Translations under genes and position numbers: made by a program
The notes under the pieces: model-generated
The model's input: the letters and a program-made list of their open reading frames with translations, nothing else
Database searches by the model: none
Told to the model about the DNA's origin: nothing
In this document: positions 6,416 through 13,422 of the stretch, piece by piece
Layout of the letters: the number at the start of each line of letters is the position of its first letter
Numbering within the stretch: position 1 is the stretch's first letter
DNA from: Myxococcales bacterium
GTDB lineage: Bacteria; Myxococcota; Myxococcia; Myxococcales; Myxococcaceae
Direction: 5' to 3'
NCBI GenBank assembly: GCA_003153055.1
Contig: PMBV01000375.1
Coordinates: 1 to 13,869 of the forward strand
Length of the DNA stretch: 13,869 nucleotides

Positions 6416-7582
6416 GTGAGCCTGCGAATCGGGGTCGGTACGAGCGCCGACATCGATGACCTGGTCGCCGCCTCCGAGGTGATCCGTCAGGCCCGGACGA
6501 GCCTGGGCGTGCCGCCCAAGGCCGCCCTGCTCTATCTCAGCACCAGTTACGACGCCGTCGCGGTGGTCGAAGCCGTGCACTCCAACCTGGGGGGGCTGCC
6601 CCTCATCGGGTGCACGACGGGCGGGTTGATGACCGGCGGTGGAGCCCACGAGGATGACGCGGTGATGCTCGTCCTCCTCGGAGGCGACATCGCCTGCACC
6701 GCGCACCTCGCTCATGACATCGCCCGCGACACGTACGCGCGGGCACACCTGCTCGCCAAGGAGGCCATGACCGCGACACCCGAGGTCCGCATGGTGCTGC
6801 TCCATCCGGAGGCGCTGGGAGTCGACGGCGGCGCGGTCGTGCGAGGGGTGCAGGACGCCGCGCACGGGGTCATGGTGGCGGGCGGCTGTGCTGGGGAGCT
6901 CTCGGGCCGAGGCATCCCACGGCAGTTCTTCGGCCGGGAGGTCCTCCAGGGAGCGCTGCCACTGCTTGCCATCGGTGGTGACTTCTCGGTCGCCAGCGGT
7001 CGCGGCGGCGGCTGGCAACCAGTCGGCCGGCGCTACCGCGTCACCAAGGTCGAGGGCCGCGCCGTGCTGGAGCTGAACGACCTCCCCGTCCTCGAGGTGC
7101 TCAAGGACTACGCGCTGACCACGGGCATCGAGACGCTGGTCGACACCCCGTTCGCCGTGTTCGACCGACCCGGGAGCTCGGAGTACTGCCTCCGCGGCGT
7201 CGAGCGCGCCGACGCGACCCGCGGGGCGCTCCTCTTCCTGTCGGGAATCCCTCTGGGCGCCGAGCTCCAGGCCACCCTGGCCAGCGTCGGAGACGTCCTC
7301 GACGGCGCGACCCTGTCGGCGGCGACGGCGATGCGCGAGTTCTCCGGGGGCGAGCCGAGTGGCGCGCTGGTCTTCTCCTGCACCGCGCGCAAGTGGATCC
7401 TCGCCTCACGGGTGGTCGACGAGGCGGCCCGCGTCGCCGCCCAGCTCGCCGGCCCGACGGGGACGCCGATTCAGCTGGCCGGGCTGTACAACCACGGAGA
7501 GATCGGCCCGCTCACAACGGATGGGCCGGCATTTCTGCACAACCAAACCTGCGTCACCATCGTGTTTGGAACCAGGAGATGA
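6416..7582 (+). CDS. FIST domain signal-sensing protein
   Basis: The protein has 388 residues and matches the FIST N plus FIST C architecture. Near the N-terminus are GVGTSAD and the strand-loop pair LPLIGCTTGGLMTGGGAHEDDAVML; in the middle VMVAGGCAGEL; and in the C-terminal half RYRVTKVEGRAVLELNDLPVLEVLKDY, where a conserved beta-strand leads into the FIST C part, ending with GLYNHGEIGPL. FIST domains are thought to bind small intracellular ligands, possibly amino acids, and are found fused to or next to histidine kinases, chemoreceptors and cyclic-di-GMP enzymes. There is no signal peptide or membrane segment, so it acts in the cytoplasm. The start is GTG 6416 with GAGG at 6406-6409, 6 nt upstream. 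Its TGA overlaps the ATG of the hybrid histidine kinase (7579-7582), a strong sign that it is the stand-alone sensor for that kinase. Confidence 0.9.
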   Translation: MSLRIGVGTSADIDDLVAASEVIRQARTSLGVPPKAALLYLSTSYDAVAVVEAVHSNLGGLPLIGCTTGGLMTGGGAHEDDAVMLVLLGGDIACTAHLAHDIARDTYARAHLLAKEAMTATPEVRMVLLHPEALGVDGGAVVRGVQDAAHGVMVAGGCAGELSGRGIPRQFFGREVLQGALPLLAIGGDFSVASGRGGGWQPVGRRYRVTKVEGRAVLELNDLPVLEVLKDYALTTGIETLVDTPFAVFDRPGSSEYCLRGVERADATRGALLFLSGIPLGAELQATLASVGDVLDGATLSAATAMREFSGGEPSGALVFSCTARKWILASRVVDEAARVAAQLAGPTGTPIQLAGLYNHGEIGPLTTDGPAFLHNQTCVTIVFGTRR

Positions 7583-9093
7583 GCCGAGAGTCCGACCCAC
7601 AGGAGCAGCAACGCCACGCTCGGCTCCTCGAGCGGCGCCTCCTCCGCGAGACCGAGCGAGCGCTCATTCTCGAGACCTCGAGCCGACGGTACGCCGCGGT
7701 CGCCGCGCGCGTCAGGGCCGAGCTGGAGGCCGAGCTCGAAGCCCGCGGGCACTTCCTCGCGGTGATGAGCCACGAGCTCCGCACTCCCATCCACGGCGTA
7801 CTCGGAGTGCTCGAGCTGCTCAAGGCGACCAACCCCACCCCGGAGCAGGCCGAGCTCGTCGCGACGGCCCAAGACGCGAGCACGTCGCTCTTGGCCATCA
7901 TCAACGACATCCTCGACTTCTCGAAGTTCGAGTCCGGGAACCTGTCGCTCGAGCTCGTCTCCTTCGACCCCACGGAGGTACTCGACAGGGTAGCCGGGAC
8001 GGCCGGGGCGCGCGCCACCGTCGGCGGCTTGCGGCTGTACCTCGAGCCAGGCGAATCGCTCCCTCAGAGCATCCTGGGTGACCCCGTGAGGTTCAGGCAA
8101 ATCGCCGACAACCTTCTCGCCAACGCCATCAAATTCACCCCCCGCGGCGGTGAGGTGAGCATGCGGTCCGGCTGGGAGGCCGGCCGGCTCTGGCTGGAGG
8201 TCGCCGACACCGGCATCGGAATCGCCGAGGAGAAGCTCGACCTCATCTTCGAGCCATATACCCAGGCGGACCGCTCCACGACCCGGCACTTCGGGGGTAC
8301 GGGGTTGGGGCTGGCCATCTGCCGATCGCTGGCGCGGACGATGGGGGGTGACGTGGCGGTCACCAGCACCCTAGGCCTGGGCTCGATGTTCCGCGTCGAG
8401 GTGAGCATGCCCGTGGTGGAGCCCGCCACCGCGAAGCCCCTCGGGGCCGAGGCCGCCGTGGCCCTGAGCGACCCCAGGGAGCAGGCGATCGCCGAGCGGG
8501 CACTGCGACAACTGGGAGTCCGAACGCGGCCCTGGGTGCCAGGGCTCTCTATCCCGGTGGTCTCCGATGCGGTGCTCGAGCCCCACGGGCGCGCCGAGCA
8601 GCTCTGGCTGGTGGTCGACGCGGGGGCGACGACTGGCGAACCGCACGGTCAGGTCCTGGTCCGTCCGTTGCGGCGCTCGAGCCTCCGACGCATCGTTGAG
8701 GGGGCCCTCCAGCGAGCGCCCTTGGCCTCGTCGCTCGGCCGTCGGGTGCTGGTTGCCGACGACAACCCACTCAACCAGCGGTTGGTTCAGCGGCTGCTCC
8801 GGCGGCTGGGGTGTCACCTCGAGTCGGTGAGCACCGGCCTCGATGCGCTGACCGCGGCCTCGAAGACGTCATGGGACCTCATCCTCATGGACGTCCAGAT
8901 GCCAAAGATGTCTGGACTCGAGGCCACCCGGCAGATCCGCCGGTTGCCGCCCCCCTTTGGACAGACGCGCATCGTCGGGCTTACCGCCGCGGCGTTCCCC
9001 GAGGAGATCGCCCACTGCATCCAGGCGGGGATGGACTCGGTGCTCGCCAAGCCTTTCAAGCTCGAGGACCTCGAGGCAGTCGTGCGAGGCTGA
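7579..9093 (+). CDS. Soluble hybrid histidine kinase with pseudo-receiver and C-terminal receiver domain
   Basis: The protein has 504 residues and no membrane segment. Residues 1-58 are a charged coiled coil with no sensor domain of their own. The dimerisation domain carries the phospho-accepting His in MSHELRTP (H65). The ATPase domain shows the N box (NLLANAIKF), G1 (DTGIGI), F-type (FEPYTQAD) and G2 (GGTGLGL). Residues ~290-380 look like a degenerate receiver: AAVALSDPREQAIAERALRQLG at the start and VLVRPLRRSSLRRIVEGAL at the end, without the usual acidic cluster or Lys. A true receiver follows: DD (D394), phospho-acceptor D438 in ILMDVQMP, T in VGLTAA, and K491 in LAKPF. There is no Hpt domain, so the phosphate must pass to an outside partner. 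Input probably comes from the overlapping FIST gene. The ATG at 7579 abuts AGGAG (7574-7578) with no spacer, so re-initiation after the FIST stop is likely. Confidence 0.93.
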   Translation: MSRESDPQEQQRHARLLERRLLRETERALILETSSRRYAAVAARVRAELEAELEARGHFLAVMSHELRTPIHGVLGVLELLKATNPTPEQAELVATAQDASTSLLAIINDILDFSKFESGNLSLELVSFDPTEVLDRVAGTAGARATVGGLRLYLEPGESLPQSILGDPVRFRQIADNLLANAIKFTPRGGEVSMRSGWEAGRLWLEVADTGIGIAEEKLDLIFEPYTQADRSTTRHFGGTGLGLAICRSLARTMGGDVAVTSTLGLGSMFRVEVSMPVVEPATAKPLGAEAAVALSDPREQAIAERALRQLGVRTRPWVPGLSIPVVSDAVLEPHGRAEQLWLVVDAGATTGEPHGQVLVRPLRRSSLRRIVEGALQRAPLASSLGRRVLVADDNPLNQRLVQRLLRRLGCHLESVSTGLDALTAASKTSWDLILMDVQMPKMSGLEATRQIRRLPPPFGQTRIVGLTAAAFPEEIAHCIQAGMDSVLAKPFKLEDLEAVVRG

Positions 9094-9102
9094 CGTGGCG
9101 CC

Positions 9103-10053
9103 TCAGGTCGCCGAGCGGCGTGTCGCGAGCACCAGCACACTGCGCCACGGCCCCGGCGTGCCGGTGAGGCGGCGCTCATCGCCGGCCTGCGCGCCATCGC
9201 GAAGGACCTCGACGACGAAGCCCACCTGCTCGAGGCGCGCGCGAAGCTCGGCCTCTCGGTAGGTCACCTTCCCCGCCCCGTAGTACCGGTCGACGGCCGA
9301 GGAAACCGCGGGCGCCTGGGCCCCCTCGCCATAACAATGAATCTGAAAGGCGAAGCGGCCACCCGGCACGAGGACCCGCCCGGCCTCCTCGAGATACCGC
9401 CAGGTGCCCTCACGAGTGACGTGCTGGAAGACCAGAAAGGAGGCCACCAGGTCCACCGAGCCGGCGGCCAAGGCACCCAGAGCTCCGTCGGTGAGCTCGA
9501 GCGTCACGTTGGGGGTCCCGGCGAGCCATCTCCGCGCATGGCCCAGCATCTCGTCCGAGATGTCGAAGGCGGTGATGTGCTTCACCTTGGGTGCCAGCGC
9601 CTTCTCGATGCGGCCCATCCCACAGCCGATGGTGGCCACCCGCAGCTCGGGGCGGAGCGGCACGAGGTGCTCGATGGCCCGGGCCGCCTCGACCCCTGAC
9701 ACCTCGAACTCCTCCAGCGAGTGCGACTCGTTGTCGATGTGGAACAGGGCCCGCTCGGCGTTGCCCATGGACAGGTAGTTCCACACCAGGCGCATCTCCC
9801 GGTCGGTGGATTGCTCGGTCTGCACCAGCACCAACTTCTTCTCGAGGTCAGCGGTGAGCCGGCGGAGGGCGTCCTGGGTGGGGCCGTCAGGGACGAGCTC
9901 CTCGACCGCCTTCGGCTGGCGAAAAGCCTCGAGGATGCGGGCCTGCGCCGCGCTCACCGGGAAGCTCAAGTCGGCTCCGTTGGACACGTCGACCAGGCCG
10001 TCGGGACGAGGTCGAAACGTGACGGACGCGGCCAGCTGAAACCGGGAGGGCAT
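9103..10053 (-). CDS. SAM-dependent methyltransferase (class I) with N-terminal winged-helix-like part
   Basis: The protein has 316 residues from the ATG at 10053. The central part is a class I methyltransferase fold: motif I RVATIGCGMGR (~residues 138-148), the acidic residue after strand 2 in AFDIS (D164), the strand-4 segment VDLVASFLVFQHV, and the post-motif GRVLVPGGRFAFQIH. It should transfer a methyl group from S-adenosylmethionine, but the substrate is unknown. The first ~80 residues (PVSAAQARILEAF..., LTADLEKKLVL) resemble PqqD-like or winged-helix folds and may present a substrate. The frame is also open to an ATG at 10068 and a GTG at 10083, and none of the three has a clear ribosome site. 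It converges on the histidine kinase gene with only 9 bp between the stops. The next gene upstream on the same strand is the OmpA lipoprotein, 81 bp away, so co-transcription is possible. Confidence 0.85.
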   Translation of the reverse strand: MPSRFQLAASVTFRPRPDGLVDVSNGADLSFPVSAAQARILEAFRQPKAVEELVPDGPTQDALRRLTADLEKKLVLVQTEQSTDREMRLVWNYLSMGNAERALFHIDNESHSLEEFEVSGVEAARAIEHLVPLRPELRVATIGCGMGRIEKALAPKVKHITAFDISDEMLGHARRWLAGTPNVTLELTDGALGALAAGSVDLVASFLVFQHVTREGTWRYLEEAGRVLVPGGRFAFQIHCYGEGAQAPAVSSAVDRYYGAGKVTYREAELRARLEQVGFVVEVLRDGAQAGDERRLTGTPGPWRSVLVLATRRSAT

Positions 10054-10098
10054 CGCTGCCCGCAGCATCGAGCAAACTCGCACCCAGCGCTAGAACCT

Positions 10099-10115
10099 GC
10101 CCCGCGACAAGGGGC
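10099..10115 (-). terminator. Weak hairpin after the OmpA lipoprotein gene
   Basis: GCCCC (10099-10103) and GGGGC (10111-10115) form a 5-bp GC stem with a 7-nt loop, 20 bp past the OmpA stop on the minus strand. There is no T-run, so it may only slow or partly end transcription before the methyltransferase gene. Confidence 0.25.
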
Positions 10116-10134
10116 GATCCCGCTGGTGGGCCTC

Positions 10135-11046
10135 CTACTTCGCCGCGACGCGCACGGCGATTCGCCGGTTCTGCGCCCGACACTCCTCGGTGTCGTTGGC
10201 GGCGCACACCGGGTGCTCGGGCCCGTAGCCCTCGGGGCTGAGGCGGGCGGCGGCGGCTCCGAGACCCGTGAGGGCCTTCACCACCGCCTTCGCGCGATCC
10301 AACGACAGCTTCTTGTTCGCCGCCGCGGCGCCCTGGTTGTCGGTGTACCCGCCGATCTTCAGCTTCACCTTGGGGAAGGCCTTCAGAATCTCAGCCAGGT
10401 TCGCGAGCTGGTCCTTCGACTTCTCGGCCTCGAGCTCGGCGCTGCCGGTCTTGAACTGGAGCCGATCGAAGTTGAACCAGGTCGTCTTGTCGACCGGCTT
10501 GGTCTTGTCTTCGATGAACGCCACCAACTGGGCCTCCAAGCCCGTCGAGGCTCCCTTGACGACGTAGCCAGACGCCAAGGGGTGGCTGTAGTCGGAGGCC
10601 GCCTCACCGGGCACCTTGCTCTTGGCCCCCGGGCCGGCGGCCTCGGCGGTAGCCACCTCACCCGACAGCTCCTTCAGCGAGCTGGCTTGGGCGGCGACCT
10701 TCGTGGTCAACGCGTCTTTCTGCTCGGCGAGCAGCGAGGAGACCTTCTTGGCGTCTCCGCCCTTGGTCGCCTGGTCGATGCGACCGGGCAGCCCGTCGAC
10801 CTCGGCCTTCAGTTCCTGCACCGTGGCGTGGTTCGCCGTCACCTTTCCGAGCAGCTCCGCCGAGGTCTCGGCCGGGAGCTTCTGCGCTCGCTCGACCAGG
10901 GCCTGACTCCCAGTCATCAGCTCGCCAACCTGAGGGCTGAGCTCCGAGGCGAGACCGGTGGCTTCCTTGGTGTACTTGCTGAGGTCCGCGCAACCAATGA
11001 GGCACACCGCGGCGACGGCTCCAAACACGATCGAGAATCGCATCAT
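10135..11046 (-). CDS. OmpA family outer-membrane lipoprotein
   Basis: The protein has 303 residues. The signal peptide ends in the lipobox LIGC (residues 16-19), with Ala at +2, which predicts lipidation at C19 and outer-membrane sorting. Residues ~25-135 are helical and Ala/Glu/Lys-rich, a probable coiled coil in the periplasm. The C-terminal ~115 residues are an OmpA/MotB peptidoglycan-binding domain: WFNFDRLQFKTGSAEL, GGYTDNQG (D236), LSLDRAKAVVKAL (R251) and NRRI (R295), the residues that contact diaminopimelate. The segment LEAQLVAFIEDKTKPVDKTTW just before it matches a subgroup of OmpA lipoproteins. Cysteines C281 and C289 flank the DTEE turn and could form a disulfide. It probably ties the outer membrane to the cell wall. 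The start is the first of two adjacent ATGs, with GGAGA at 11056-11060, 9 nt upstream. The 274 bp upstream hold no gene that I can support. Confidence 0.9.
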   Translation of the reverse strand: MMRFSIVFGAVAAVCLIGCADLSKYTKEATGLASELSPQVGELMTGSQALVERAQKLPAETSAELLGKVTANHATVQELKAEVDGLPGRIDQATKGGDAKKVSSLLAEQKDALTTKVAAQASSLKELSGEVATAEAAGPGAKSKVPGEAASDYSHPLASGYVVKGASTGLEAQLVAFIEDKTKPVDKTTWFNFDRLQFKTGSAELEAEKSKDQLANLAEILKAFPKVKLKIGGYTDNQGAAAANKKLSLDRAKAVVKALTGLGAAAARLSPEGYGPEHPVCAANDTEECRAQNRRIAVRVAAK

Positions 11047-11320
11047 TCGCGTACGTCTCCTTTGCTTGGACGACTGGAAGCGACTGAGCCCCCCCGAGAA
11101 TCAAGGCTCGCGGTCTGGGTCATCGCCCATTCCGCCGCTCGCTTCAAGGGACACGCGGCGTCAGCGACCGACGCGTTGGGTCCAGCCCTGGGTCGCGGGA
11201 AACGACAGCACCCCCGAGGTGATGGCTCCCATGACTGGTCTGGTCCATACCGTCACGTGCAAGGCCCCGCCCACACGGCCAGCGCCAGAGCAAGCCAGGG
11301 GAGCCACGGCCTCGAGCGCG

Positions 11321-12007
11321 TCACCCCAGCAGGCGAGCCGCCGACGAGTAGCCCCACCACGTGCCGATGACGAGCGACACCACCCCAGCCACCGCCAGGA
11401 GCCCCGAGGCGATGCGTGGGGCTCGGGCCACCCGGCTCAGGGGGACTCCGGCCAGCCCAGTCAGCGCGCCCATGCCCACCACGCTGCCCGCGGCGAACAG
11501 AGCGATGTACGCCAGCCGGGCCCCGAAGGTAGGCAGCTTGGCCAGCACCAGTGCGGTGAGGGCGCCGCTCCCGGCCAGCCCATGCACCACGCCCACCAGC
11601 AACGGGCGAGTGGCGAACGTCATGCGCCTCAAGTGGAGGTGTGCCGGCGGCGCGGGGTGTGAATGCGCGAGGCCTCCATGGCTGTGCTCGACGGCCTCAC
11701 CGCGCCCGCCCTCCTTCGCGGCCTGCCGCAGCGCCCGCACCCCGAGGAGCAGAATCATCACCGCCACCAACAGCTCGAAGCTCTGCTCCAGCCGGGGAGG
11801 CATCTCGGCCTCGAGGAGCGCCAAGGAGCCTCCCACCACGAAGAGCGAGAGCGAGTGGCCCAGCCCCCACATCGCGCCGACCAGGAGCCCTGCCTTGGCG
11901 CTCTTCTGCTCCGAAGCGAGGGTGGAGACGGCCGCGAGGTGGTCGGGTTCGAGCGCGTGACGCATTCCCAGCGCGACGCCAAGCAGTGAGGGCAACCAGG
12001 GCGTCAT
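11321..12007 (-). CDS. UreH/NicO-like nickel or cobalt transporter
   Basis: This 228-residue integral membrane protein has about six transmembrane segments. The first carries GMRHALEPDH, the HxxxxDH metal-binding signature of the NiCoT/NicO/UreH group (H17, D22, H23), and the second carries WGLGHSLSL, the group's other conserved motif. A His-rich cytoplasmic loop between the third and fourth segments (HSHGGLAHSHPAPPAHLHL, ~residues 108-126) is typical of nickel or cobalt permeases. The protein should bring Ni2+ or Co2+ into the cell, although some UreH-like members export metal or are linked to urease. No urease, hydrogenase or cobalamin gene lies in the window, so its metal and client enzyme are unknown. 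The ATG at 12007 has AAGGAG (12013-12018) 5 nt upstream, an excellent ribosome site. No metal or cobalamin riboswitch is recognisable in the 163 bp upstream. Confidence 0.88.
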   Translation of the reverse strand: MTPWLPSLLGVALGMRHALEPDHLAAVSTLASEQKSAKAGLLVGAMWGLGHSLSLFVVGGSLALLEAEMPPRLEQSFELLVAVMILLLGVRALRQAAKEGGRGEAVEHSHGGLAHSHPAPPAHLHLRRMTFATRPLLVGVVHGLAGSGALTALVLAKLPTFGARLAYIALFAAGSVVGMGALTGLAGVPLSRVARAPRIASGLLAVAGVVSLVIGTWWGYSSAARLLG

Positions 12008-12147
12008 GGCGTCTCCTTACGACGATGCAGGCGAAACCCTAGCCGACGCCGAGCGCCGACACGACCCCGAGCCGCGGTCGAGACTCCTCGCGTGTCGATC
12101 CAACGCGTTGCCATGCTCCCCCGGAGGATAACCCGCGGTGCGGAGCC

Positions 12148-12162
12148 GGGAACGCTTTTCCC
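12148..12162 (-). terminator. Weak hairpin after the Ser/Thr kinase gene
   Basis: GGGAA (12148-12152) and TTCCC (12158-12162) can form a 5-bp stem with a 5-nt loop, 8 bp after the kinase stop on the minus strand. No T-run follows, so this is a tentative terminator. Confidence 0.25.
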
Positions 12163-12170
12163 CTCGGGCC

Positions 12171-13415
12171 TCACTGCAACGCCAAGCCCAGCCACCACGC
12201 CGTCACCGCGAGCGCCGCGACCAGCATCAACACCAAGGTGAGCACTACCAGGGTCGCCCACTTCCGAGGGGGCTTGGGCATCGGCGCCCCCATGACGGTC
12301 GCGCCCACCGCTCCACGGTCTCTGGGCTGAGCCTGATGGAGCCTTCGGGCCGACGGCCTCGCAGGCTCGGTGGGGACCTCGACCCTGGGAGGAAACGGAG
12401 GCCCGTCGGCGTCGGGCGGCGGCCGGAGCGGCTCCTGGCGCACCATCGTGTCCGACAGGCCGGCCCCTTGAGGGCGAGGCATCTCGGTCGTCGGGCTCAG
12501 GGCCACGGGCGGGAGGAGCCGGGGCTCGGGCCAGCGCGCTTCGTCGACGGGCAAGGACCCCAGCGCGGCCACGAAATCGGCCATGGTGGAAAAGCGCTCG
12601 TCGGGCTCCTTGGCGCAGGCGCGGGCGAGGAAGGCGTCGACCGTGGCGGCGTCGGCGGGGTCGAAGTCGCCGGCCACGCTCCGCAGCGCGGCGAGGGGCT
12701 CCTGCACCTGCTTCAAGAGAATATGGGAGACGTTCTTCCCCGCGAAGGCCGGGGTGCCGGTCAACATCTCGAAGACGACGAGCCCCAGCGCGTAGCCGTC
12801 GGTGCGACCGTCGAGCTCGGTGTCGCGCACCTGCTCGGGAGCCATGTAGCGGGGCGTGCCCGCGAGGGCGCCGGCCACCGTCAGCCGAACGCCTCCAGCC
12901 CGCAAGAGCCGGGCGATGCCGAAGTCGAGCACCTTCACGTGAGGCCCCGAGAGGTCGCGGCGGATGCGAATGTTCTCGGGCTTGATGTCTCGATGCACGA
13001 TGTGCCGCGCGTGGGCGAAGGAGAGCACCTCGGCCACCTTGAGGGCGATGTCCTTGGCTTCGCCGAAGCGCAGGCGCCCTTCTTCCTTGAGGAGGTCGCG
13101 CAGGTCCTTCCCCTCGACGTATTCGAAGACGAGGTAGAGGTGCCCCACGTCGTCGCGCCCCACGTCGAGGAGCTGGGCCGCTCCCGGGTGCTTCACCTCG
13201 AGGCTCACCTTCGCCTCGCGGAGGAAACGGGCCACCCGGTGAGGGTCTTCGTTGGGCTCGGGGTCGAGGAACTTCACCGCCACCTGGTTGCCCACTCCCA
13301 GGTGCTCGGCGAGGAACACCAGGCCCATGCCTCCCGAGCCCAGCCGCGAGATGAGCCGGTAGCGCCCGGCGACGACCTGGTCGGGCAGCGGGACCTTGAT
13401 GGTGTCGTCCGGCAC
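12171..13415 (-). CDS. Tail-anchored Ser/Thr protein kinase
   Basis: The protein has 414 residues. The kinase domain covers about residues 18-285: Gly loop RLGSGGMGLVF, Lys in VAVKFLD (K48), HRDIKPEN (D143, K145, N148), DFG (D164), GTPRYMAPEQ, and RTDGYALG, where Gly replaces the usual Ile/Val between the structural Asp and Tyr. All catalytic residues are intact. A Pro-rich, probably unstructured linker of ~90 residues follows, then a single membrane helix at the very C-terminus (~385-413) with almost nothing beyond it. The kinase is therefore cytoplasmic and tethered at its tail, with no outside sensor. The start is GTG 13415, with GGAG (13426-13429) 10 nt upstream. It follows the chemoreceptor stop by 7 nt, so the two genes are very probably one operon, and the receptor or its signalling partners may be substrates. 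Confidence 0.92.
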   Translation of the reverse strand: MPDDTIKVPLPDQVVAGRYRLISRLGSGGMGLVFLAEHLGVGNQVAVKFLDPEPNEDPHRVARFLREAKVSLEVKHPGAAQLLDVGRDDVGHLYLVFEYVEGKDLRDLLKEEGRLRFGEAKDIALKVAEVLSFAHARHIVHRDIKPENIRIRRDLSGPHVKVLDFGIARLLRAGGVRLTVAGALAGTPRYMAPEQVRDTELDGRTDGYALGLVVFEMLTGTPAFAGKNVSHILLKQVQEPLAALRSVAGDFDPADAATVDAFLARACAKEPDERFSTMADFVAALGSLPVDEARWPEPRLLPPVALSPTTEMPRPQGAGLSDTMVRQEPLRPPPDADGPPFPPRVEVPTEPARPSARRLHQAQPRDRGAVGATVMGAPMPKPPRKWATLVVLTLVLMLVAALAVTAWWLGLALQ

Positions 13416-13422
13416 TGCCTCG

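Noticed and set aside
7393..7578. N-terminal extension of the histidine kinase frame
   Set aside because: It lies inside the FIST gene out of frame and has Arg/Pro-rich shadow composition.
11047..11320. Possible short gene or RNA in the 274-bp gap between the transporter and the OmpA gene
   Set aside because: Read in all frames of the minus strand, I found no start with a ribosome site, no motif and no strong hairpin.
9721..11370. 549-codon open frame on the plus strand
   Set aside because: It is antisense to the OmpA and methyltransferase genes, which have clear families; the long frame is a high-GC artefact.
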